Shown here: piece by piece, positions 1-5,529 of the stretch | How the letters are laid out: each line of letters opens with the position of its first letter | Numbering within the stretch: position 1 is the first letter of the stretch | Origin: Spirochaetes bacterium GWF1_49_6 | GTDB taxonomy: Bacteria; Spirochaetota; Brevinematia; Brevinematales; GWF1-51-8 | Length of the DNA: 6,226 nt | NCBI GenBank assembly: GCA_001829395.1 | Contig: MIBD01000126.1 | Location: 1 to 6,226, forward strand | Direction: 5' to 3' | The notes under the pieces: generated by a model | Told to the model about the DNA's origin: nothing | Databases searched by the model: none | Seen by the model: only the letters and a program-made list of their open reading frames with translations | Made by a program: the position numbers and the translations under genes

Positions 1-39
1 GATTAACTCGCAATGACAGTAATTGTTTGTCAACTACCC

Positions 40-68
40 TTGATTAATACGGACTTCTGTATTATCAT
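40..68 (+). promoter_or_regulatory. Predicted sigma70-type promoter of the HD-GYP gene
   Basis: A -35-like box TTGATT (40-45, four of six consensus bases) is followed after exactly 17 bp by a -10-like box TATCAT (63-68, five of six). Transcription would start near 75, giving a leader of about 18 nt before the ATG at 93. The -10 box ends only 3 bp before the upstream TTG codon at 72, so a transcript from here would not contain that codon; this supports the ATG as the start. Prediction is by eye only. Confidence 0.45.
45..64. repeat. Inverted repeat inside the promoter spacer (possible operator)
   Basis: TAATAC (45-50) and GTATTA (59-64) form a perfect 6-bp dyad around an 8-bp centre. It occupies the spacer between the -35 and -10 boxes and touches both, which is where a repressor or a MerR-type activator could bind. 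No regulator is encoded nearby, and 6-bp AT-rich arms can arise by chance, so the operator role is only a suggestion. Confidence 0.3.
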
Positions 69-82
69 GTATTGGCTGAAAC

Positions 83-88
83 GGAAGG
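83..88 (+). promoter_or_regulatory. Ribosome binding site choosing the ATG at 93
   Basis: GGAAGG lies 4 bp upstream of the ATG at 93. The in-frame TTG at 72 has no purine-rich Shine-Dalgarno element before it and lies upstream of the predicted transcription start, so the ATG is the better start. Confidence 0.55.
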
Positions 89-92
89 TGTT

Positions 93-1688
93 ATGGGAAA
101 AGACAAAGGGAAAGACGGCCTCAACGTCAGCTTTGACGAACTGAACTGGCAATACTCTTTAGACGATCTGGATTCGTTTAAGGACCTGACTCATCTTGTC
201 AATATATCGCTCCAGAAAATCCGCGAAAATATCGAAGGCTCGACGGGGTATTTTTTCGTACTTCAGCCGGAATTCCACGAGTACCGCGAGGTCGTCCGCG
301 AAGGAAGTTTTTCGATCCCCGAGGACTCCGACCTCATCACCTATCTCGCGATAAAAAATGAAATTATCAGTAAACAGAACATCTCCGAAGACGTGTTTTT
401 TAAAGATCAGGACGAGGAAATCCTGAATTTCCTATTCTCAAAGGAGATGGGTGTAAACGTGATCGTACCGATCGTCTATCGTTTCAGGATGCTCGGGTTT
501 ATCGCGATCTCCCTGAATAACCGTGAGATCGGGGCGTTCAAGGAAGAGAAGATGTTCCTGAAGCTCCTCAAGGAGTCCCTGAAGGTCAGTTTGTTCGCCG
601 CGATCCTGATCGATAAACGATTCCACGATCTGCTTACATTAGTCGACCTTTCCCGCAAGATGGAGGCGTTCGAGACCTACGAGGATGTGATCGACAGTAT
701 CGTCGACCTCGCGTCTCAGGTGGTGAACTTCGATAAGGCGGTGTTCTACGAGTACGACCCGTTCATGGTGAAGCTCTACCCGCGTTCGTCTAAAAATGTC
801 GATAACGCCGTCGAACTGGACGTCGGATCGGGCGTATCGGGGTATATTTTCGAGAAAAAAAAGCCCGTGATGATTAATAAGGTCAAGGAGCACGTATTTT
901 TTAACGATATCAATAAAGAAGAGTTCATCAACTTCTCATTCATATCCATCCCGTTTATCGCATCCAAACGCGACTTCGGGGTACTGACGATCGCGAACAG
1001 TAAGAAGAACGAGGAGTTTTCGGTCGACCATCTCTACCTGTTAAAAATTGTCTCGTCGGTAATCGTGGACGTCCTCGAGAATAAAATACTCTACCAGCGG
1101 CTGGAAAAAAGCTACTTCGAGACCGTCAGTTCCCTCGCGACCGCGCTGGAAGCAAAGGACAAGTACACCCGCGGGCATTCCGAACGGGTCATGCAGTATT
1201 CGGTCGGTATCGCCGAGGAACTTTCCCTGCCGCGCGACACCATGCGCGAGATCAAGTACGCGGCGATACTCCATGACATAGGGAAAATCGGCATCAGCGA
1301 GAATATTATCACCAAGCCCGGGCAGTTGACCGACGAGGAATATCTCGTCATCCAGTCGCACCCCGAGATCGGGGCGGATATCCTCTCATCGGTGGATTTC
1401 CTGAAGAACGCCAAGGAGTTCGTCCGTTACCATCACGAGAAGCTCAACGGGTCGGGGTATTACGGAAAGAAGGAAGGGGAATTCCCCTATGAGGCGATGA
1501 TTATCGCGATGGCCGATTCGTTCGATGCGCTGACCAGCGACAGACCTTACCGGAAGGCGACCCATCCCGAAATCGCGCTGAAAGAACTGAAGAAGTCGAT
1601 CGGCAAGCAGTTCGACCAGCCGACATTCGACGCGCTCGTCCGCTATCTCAAAAAAATCACGATGATCCGGCAGAGTCTTATATTATAA
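93..1688 (+). CDS. GAF-GAF-HD-GYP protein, probable cyclic-di-GMP phosphodiesterase
   Basis: This 531-residue protein has no signal peptide or membrane segment, so it should be cytosolic. Residues about 28-175 look like a divergent GAF domain. Residues about 190-333 are a clearer GAF domain (GSGVSGYIFEKKKPVMINK). A short helix leads into an HD-GYP domain (about 340-520). Numbered from the ATG, the metal-binding residues all appear present: H362 in RGHSERV, H394-D395 in HDIGKIG, H423 in SHPEIG, H447-H448 in HHEKLNGSGYYG, and D475 in ADSFDALTSDRPY. HD-GYP enzymes hydrolyse cyclic-di-GMP to pGpG and GMP, and GAF domains usually sense ligands or dimerise; both roles are family knowledge. Two signature positions differ from the usual DGxGYP: the first Asp is Asn, and the Pro is Tyr (GYY, 455-457). 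Activity is therefore likely but not certain. An in-frame TTG at 72 would add 7 residues. The gene appears monocistronic and converges on the lipoprotein gene. Confidence 0.9.
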   Translation: MGKDKGKDGLNVSFDELNWQYSLDDLDSFKDLTHLVNISLQKIRENIEGSTGYFFVLQPEFHEYREVVREGSFSIPEDSDLITYLAIKNEIISKQNISEDVFFKDQDEEILNFLFSKEMGVNVIVPIVYRFRMLGFIAISLNNREIGAFKEEKMFLKLLKESLKVSLFAAILIDKRFHDLLTLVDLSRKMEAFETYEDVIDSIVDLASQVVNFDKAVFYEYDPFMVKLYPRSSKNVDNAVELDVGSGVSGYIFEKKKPVMINKVKEHVFFNDINKEEFINFSFISIPFIASKRDFGVLTIANSKKNEEFSVDHLYLLKIVSSVIVDVLENKILYQRLEKSYFETVSSLATALEAKDKYTRGHSERVMQYSVGIAEELSLPRDTMREIKYAAILHDIGKIGISENIITKPGQLTDEEYLVIQSHPEIGADILSSVDFLKNAKEFVRYHHEKLNGSGYYGKKEGEFPYEAMIIAMADSFDALTSDRPYRKATHPEIALKELKKSIGKQFDQPTFDALVRYLKKITMIRQSLIL

Positions 1689-1718
1689 GGGCGCTTCCAC
1701 CCTTGCGGGGACTGACGC

Positions 1719-1745
1719 AAAAACTATTGCCATTTATAACAATAG
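1719..1745 (-). terminator. Possible weak intrinsic terminator of the lipoprotein gene
   Basis: Read on the minus strand, CTATTG (1745-1740) and CAATAG (1729-1724) form a 6-bp stem with a 10-nt loop, followed directly by TTTTT (1723-1719). It lies about 107 bp beyond the lipoprotein stop codon. The stem has only two G-C pairs, so it would be a weak terminator. The order is wrong for the plus strand, where the run is A and lies upstream of the stem, so it does not serve the HD-GYP gene as a classic terminator. Confidence 0.35.
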
Positions 1746-1852
1746 GCCATATTTCTTTATGGTACGCCGAATATTCACTTCTGATCCTCTTTTCCTTTAT
1801 ACCCCATTGTAGAAAACAGGGTTATCAGAACTACCCATAATTTATAACCGCA

Positions 1853-4744
1853 TCAGTAATTATACGGCAGCGAGCTCTTTTTCTTGATGAAACTATTCCG
1901 CAATTCCTTCAGCAGGTTTTCCTCCGCCTCGGACGTCAATGCGGCCTGCGGGTCCTTTGAAATATCCTCTACCGACGGTGACCATGACGCTCCGTAACCA
2001 TATCCGGTCACATTCCAGATTATTCCCCCGCCGGGAAGGATGATTTTCAGGTTCAGGAAGTGAGACTCCGAATAGACGAGGTCTTCCCCGTCCGGGCCGG
2101 TAATCTTCTCCGGCTCGCCCTGCTGCTGACGGGTATATTCTCCCGATAGATAAATATCGCAGTTCTTATTTTTCGCGTCCTCGGCGTTCTTCATCGAGTA
2201 GCAGTCGAATCCCTGCATCGCGAGCACGTTCAAAAGCGGCGTGTAGGTATAGCCGAAATACCCGAGCTTTTTATACTTTTTCTTATCCGGCATGAAACGC
2301 GAGACCGCCTCGGTAACCGCGAAGGTGAAGGGAATTTTCCCGATATTCTTTACCAGCATGTCGTACTGCTTGAGTTTCCCCAGCGCGAGGCAAGCCGAAT
2401 AATAGAGCGCTTTATCGCCGAGGTATTGCGAGATATTCGCGGCGGCGGCCTGAGTTCCGAGATCGCCGAGAGCCTCGATCACCGCGCCTGTCAAATCCTT
2501 GGATTGCGTCATCTTTTTACCGGACTTCGATCCGTCCCCGAAGAACAATTCCGCCATCTGCTCGCCCGCGCGGGAATCCCCTGAAAGGCCGAGTATTTTC
2601 ACGCAGTTGATGCGCACCGCGAGGGGTACGTCGTCACGGATCAGCGTCCCGAGAAGATCGTCGATAAAGTCCGCGAATACGGACTTATCCTGTACCTGCG
2701 TCAGCGAATTGAGGATCGCCGGGTGGAGTTCCGCGAGGTCGGGATTCCGCATGAACTGGATGAAAAGCTCGATTACATTCTTATCGGTGATGCCGGAAAA
2801 TATTTCCACAATCGTATGCATGGAATTTACCGGAAATCCCTTCGTGCGCAGTAACAGCAGAAGCGGGATAAACTGCTTCCGGTCTATATTTTCTATATAA
2901 GAAATACGTTTAAGTATACTTAAAAGCTCGTCCGTCTGCGGATGGATTTTGCTGGGGACTGTGAGTAAGCCGATCAGCGGCGCGATGGAATTCGTCCCCA
3001 TCGCGACCAACGCATCCTTCTCCAGCGTCAGCGGGTCGCGGTTTACCAGTTCATCGATCAGTTCGACAAGGTTGGAATCGACGTTATTCAGCAGGAGGAA
3101 CTCTCGCGCCAGCTCGGGATGCGATTTCGATAAATACACGGTCGCTGCCTTCATAGCGGTCTGACGCGACTGCCAGTCCAACTGGTCGATCAGGTTCGTG
3201 ATTTTTTGAAAGTACGGCATAGTATCGAACGAAACGATTTTTGAAAGTTGTTCGAGGATTTTCGAAATCTTCGTCACAAATAAAAAATGGGACACATTGG
3301 TATCCGGGACGATGAGTTCCGAAAATATAGATTTCGCGCCGGGAATATCCTTCCCCGATAGGTGCGCGGCAAACTCGCAAAGAAAACCGGACTCCTCGAC
3401 TTCATCCTGCATATCCCCGGTCTTCGCGTAACTGTACGCGTTGACGGGATCGATCGGCGCGAGAGCGAGCGCGATTTTCCGAAGTACGGCATTTTTATTG
3501 GTTATGAAATTCGTCATCCCGAACGCGATCTCGAGGTGATTCTGGAACCCCGTGGGAAGTTGAAGCATAAGGGTGGTTACATTCTGGATCACGTCCAGTT
3601 TATAATTTTCCTCGCTGATCTGGTTCACGAAAAATACCGACCGCTGAGGCTTGTTCTGGACAAGCGACACCGCGACAGCGGAAAGCAGTTCCGAGTAGGT
3701 CTCGTCGTTGTTATATAGTTCGTTCAGATACTCTATCCCCGATGTGATATCGCCGCCGATTTGATATTTCGCGATCGATAGCAGCTTCTTGCTTTTCTCA
3801 TAAGGGTCCTTGAAGGAACGGGCGTTTTTTACGGCGAGATCGAGAATACTCTGCCCCTTCTTGCTGTCCACGTTACCGAATATCCCGGAGAGTTCCAGGA
3901 GCATGTCGATGTTTTCCCTGATACGTAACGCATACTGGTAAGCCTTTTCCGGGTCGCTCCCGATCATCCCCTTCGCCAGGTAAAAATTCGCTTCATCGAT
4001 ATATATCCGTTTATCCATTTGCGAGATTACCGCTTCGATATCCTTGAGATGCTTGCTTTCCTCCTCGTCCGCGAGAAGCATCCCTATGATCTTGGATACC
4101 GCCTGGATAAAATCCAGCCTGTAGCGGTCTTTCGACAGGTACTCCGTCAATTCGAAAGCCTGGTTGATTAGCTCCAGTCCTTCCTTCTTCTTCAGACTGT
4201 AGTAGGAACTACCCAACTCCATCATCAGGATCGATTTCATCGCGAGCGCGTCCTCGCCCTGCAGGGAGGAGACATGCTTATTCAGCTCGCTCATAATCTT
4301 CCATGAATAATCGGGGTCAAGCTTGATAAATAAAGACGTGATCTGTATCCGCGCGCGAAGCTGAAGGATGGGGTCGCGGATAAAATCCGACAGTTTCAAT
4401 GCGACCATGAGGTTGCTGATTTGACGGTTCTTCTGATAGACCCCGTTGGTGATTAACCCGATGAGGGGAGTCATCGAGTATTCTACGGAATTGACAAGCC
4501 CCGTTTCGGCGGCATAGGCGATGGTCTGTTTCCCGGAAAGGAGAGCCTGCATGAGAAACGGCACTTCCTTCGCGGAAAACCGCAGGGGGGTTTTCGCTTC
4601 GATAATTTCCTGCGCGGCCTGCATCGCCTCGGAATTTTTATTTGAGTTTAATCGTTCCGCCGGACTTCCGCAGGAGATAAGAAACAGCGCGGAAAGAAGG
4701 ATACCTATACCCGGAACTATTCTAAATATATGCTTTATCCGCAT
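1853..4744 (-). CDS. Large alpha-solenoid (TPR/HEAT-like) lipoprotein with C-terminal alpha/beta domain
   Basis: This 963-residue protein begins with a lipoprotein signal peptide: a basic start (MRIKHIFR), a hydrophobic stretch, and the lipobox LISC with the acylated Cys at 25. The +2 residue is Gly, so there is no Asp inner-membrane retention signal. Residues about 55-100 look like a HEAT-type hairpin pair ending MTPLIGLITN. Residues about 110-560 are helical, with motifs recurring every 30-43 residues or multiples of that (LDPDYSWKIMSEL 142, SDPEKAYQYALRI 263, GDITSGIEYLNEL 331, IDPVNAYSYAKTG 431, SHPELAREFLL 541), like a TPR superhelix. Residues about 572-800 are HEAT-like (SIAPLIGLLT 586, DLTGAVIEALGDLG 750, YYSACLALGKL 781). 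Residues about 826-963 form a mixed alpha/beta tail with DIYLSGEY and GGGIIWNVTGYGYG. Solenoids usually bind other proteins, so a periplasm-facing scaffold is likely; no catalytic motif is visible. Start: ATG at 4744-4742 with AAGGGGG (4756-4750) 5 bp upstream. The family is not recognised. Confidence 0.85.
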   Translation of the reverse strand: MRIKHIFRIVPGIGILLSALFLISCGSPAERLNSNKNSEAMQAAQEIIEAKTPLRFSAKEVPFLMQALLSGKQTIAYAAETGLVNSVEYSMTPLIGLITNGVYQKNRQISNLMVALKLSDFIRDPILQLRARIQITSLFIKLDPDYSWKIMSELNKHVSSLQGEDALAMKSILMMELGSSYYSLKKKEGLELINQAFELTEYLSKDRYRLDFIQAVSKIIGMLLADEEESKHLKDIEAVISQMDKRIYIDEANFYLAKGMIGSDPEKAYQYALRIRENIDMLLELSGIFGNVDSKKGQSILDLAVKNARSFKDPYEKSKKLLSIAKYQIGGDITSGIEYLNELYNNDETYSELLSAVAVSLVQNKPQRSVFFVNQISEENYKLDVIQNVTTLMLQLPTGFQNHLEIAFGMTNFITNKNAVLRKIALALAPIDPVNAYSYAKTGDMQDEVEESGFLCEFAAHLSGKDIPGAKSIFSELIVPDTNVSHFLFVTKISKILEQLSKIVSFDTMPYFQKITNLIDQLDWQSRQTAMKAATVYLSKSHPELAREFLLLNNVDSNLVELIDELVNRDPLTLEKDALVAMGTNSIAPLIGLLTVPSKIHPQTDELLSILKRISYIENIDRKQFIPLLLLLRTKGFPVNSMHTIVEIFSGITDKNVIELFIQFMRNPDLAELHPAILNSLTQVQDKSVFADFIDDLLGTLIRDDVPLAVRINCVKILGLSGDSRAGEQMAELFFGDGSKSGKKMTQSKDLTGAVIEALGDLGTQAAAANISQYLGDKALYYSACLALGKLKQYDMLVKNIGKIPFTFAVTEAVSRFMPDKKKYKKLGYFGYTYTPLLNVLAMQGFDCYSMKNAEDAKNKNCDIYLSGEYTRQQQGEPEKITGPDGEDLVYSESHFLNLKIILPGGGIIWNVTGYGYGASWSPSVEDISKDPQAALTSEAEENLLKELRNSFIKKKSSLPYNY

Positions 4745-4760
4745 TTACGCCCCCTTAAAA

Positions 4761-4778
4761 TGATAAGCTCAATTATCA
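4761..4778. repeat. Inverted repeat in the lipoprotein gene leader
   Basis: TGATAA (4761-4766) and TTATCA (4773-4778) form a perfect 6-bp dyad around a 6-bp centre. It falls just after the predicted minus-strand transcription start (about 4780) and just before the Shine-Dalgarno site (4756-4750); the minus strand then reads TTTT (4760-4757). It could be an operator at the start site or a small 5' leader hairpin. The arms are AT-rich and short, so the function is unproven. Confidence 0.35.
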
Positions 4779-4786
4779 GCCCCATT

Positions 4787-4815
4787 ATTTTATTTGGTTT
4801 TTCCCTAAAAGTCAA
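4787..4815 (-). promoter_or_regulatory. Predicted sigma70-type promoter of the lipoprotein gene
   Basis: On the minus strand, TTGACT (4815-4810, five of six -35 bases) is followed after exactly 17 bp by TAAAAT (4792-4787, five of six -10 bases). Transcription would start near 4780, leaving a leader of about 36 nt before the ATG. This is the best promoter match in the window. It is back to back with the plus-strand promoter, with 23 bp between the two -35 boxes. Confidence 0.6.
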
Positions 4816-4838
4816 GATGAGTCCTTCAAGCCGTTTTT

Positions 4839-4867
4839 TTGATTATATCGCGGTTTTTTGTTACAAT
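4839..4867 (+). promoter_or_regulatory. Predicted sigma70-type promoter of the secreted protein / barrel operon
   Basis: TTGATT (4839-4844, four of six -35 bases) is followed after exactly 17 bp by TACAAT (4862-4867, five of six -10 bases). The -35 sequence is identical to that proposed for the HD-GYP gene. Transcription would start near 4874, about 52 nt before the TTG start codon at 4926. A run of seven T (4834-4840) overlaps the -35 box and a run of six T (4854-4859) lies in the spacer, 20 bp apart. Confidence 0.55.
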
Positions 4868-4914
4868 GTGTCTCGTTTGACTGGTGGTATCGTTTCCCCC
4901 TTCAGGGCAAGCTC

Positions 4915-4920
4915 AGGAGG
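4915..4920 (+). promoter_or_regulatory. Strong Shine-Dalgarno site choosing a TTG start
   Basis: A perfect AGGAGG lies 5 bp upstream of the TTG at 4926. The only longer in-frame choice, GTG at 4884, lacks a convincing site, lies about 10 nt from the predicted transcript start, and would put 14 polar residues before the signal peptide. The TTG is therefore favoured. Confidence 0.75.
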
Positions 4921-4925
4921 CACGT

Positions 4926-5504
4926 TTGATTATCCGTTTCGCGGCTGTTATCATTCTTCTATTCACCGTTGCCGCATACCCGCAGGCGTCTCAGACTCCC
5001 CCTCCTGCGTTCGGGACGCCGTTAAACGCGGCCGACGCGGAGAAAATAGTCACTGATTTACTGGTATCCACTCTCGGGAAAGCAAAGGCCGATATCGTAT
5101 CCGCCGAACTAAGGCCGGTATATCTGTCTCAGGAGGAATACTTCGGCATCCTCGTGACCTTTCTGCATTTTTTATCCGGTCACCCCAATCTGAATAATGT
5201 GGGATTGCTCACACAGGCGGCGCGTTTTTATGTGAAAAACTATTCGCTTATCGTGGGGACGCTCCGTGAAAAAGACGCGATTCTGCTCCGCGCGGCGGAT
5301 AAACTGCTGTTCCTGTACTACAAATCTCCCCAGAACGATAATCCCGATCCGAATAGTGAAAATTTATCTTTTCAGCAGAACAGCGCGTTTTTGAAAAACC
5401 AGATACCCGAGAAACAGGTCAACCTGCGGGGATACGAATTAATGCTCACTCTATTCGATTTCCTGAAATCGAAGTGGGCCTACTATCCAAAACTGAAACC
5501 GTAA
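4926..5504 (+). CDS. Exported protein of unknown family, 192 residues
   Basis: From the TTG start the protein opens with a standard secretory signal: MIIR, then a hydrophobic stretch (about residues 5-17), then YPQA, with likely cleavage after Ala21. There is no Cys, hence no lipobox and no disulphide, so the mature protein should be soluble in the periplasm or secreted. After a Pro-rich stretch (SQTPPPAFGTP), residues about 34-140 look mostly helical (LNAADAEKIVTDLLVSTLG, LLTQAARFYVKNYSLIVGTL, DAILLRAADKLLFLYY). A polar Asn/Pro/Ser-rich linker follows (about 142-155), then a final helical segment ending KSKWAYYPKLKP. I do not recognise the family and see no catalytic motif. The gene lies downstream of a predicted promoter in the divergent region and 25 bp upstream of the barrel gene. 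This suggests the two are co-transcribed and act together in the envelope, perhaps with this protein as a periplasmic partner of the barrel. Confidence 0.82.
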   Translation: MIIRFAAVIILLFTVAAYPQASQTPPPAFGTPLNAADAEKIVTDLLVSTLGKAKADIVSAELRPVYLSQEEYFGILVTFLHFLSGHPNLNNVGLLTQAARFYVKNYSLIVGTLREKDAILLRAADKLLFLYYKSPQNDNPDPNSENLSFQQNSAFLKNQIPEKQVNLRGYELMLTLFDFLKSKWAYYPKLKP

Positions 5505-5529
5505 TCATCAAAGTCATTCGGAGGGTTGA

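Noticed and set aside
1687..1720. Two small hairpins after the HD-GYP stop: AAGGG/CCCTT (1687-1691 with 1700-1704) and TTGCG/CGCAA (1703-1707 with 1716-1720), considered as a plus-strand terminator
   Set aside because: Each stem is only 5 bp, they share bases and exclude one another, and neither is followed by a T run on the plus strand.
1747..1762. CCATA/TATGG hairpin in the convergent gap
   Set aside because: The 5-bp stem has no T run after it in either direction and is expected by chance in AT-rich DNA.
1759..1812. A 17-codon ATG reading frame in the gap between the two convergent genes
   Set aside because: It has no Shine-Dalgarno site, no hydrophobic or other recognisable pattern, and is too short to support without conservation data.
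2499..3718. Plus-strand reading frames of 70-130 residues opposite the lipoprotein gene
   Set aside because: They lie wholly inside the 963-residue gene, which has a lipobox, ribosome site and repeat structure. Their Arg/Ser-rich translations look like antisense shadows.
4812..4830. Direct repeat TCAAG (4812-4816 and 4826-4830) between the divergent promoters
   Set aside because: A 5-bp repeat 14 bp apart is not distinguishable from chance, and no third copy is seen.
4884..4925. GTG at 4884 as the start of the 192-residue exported protein
   Set aside because: It would prefix a polar stretch to the signal peptide, has no good ribosome site, and the AGGAGG at 4915 points to the TTG at 4926.
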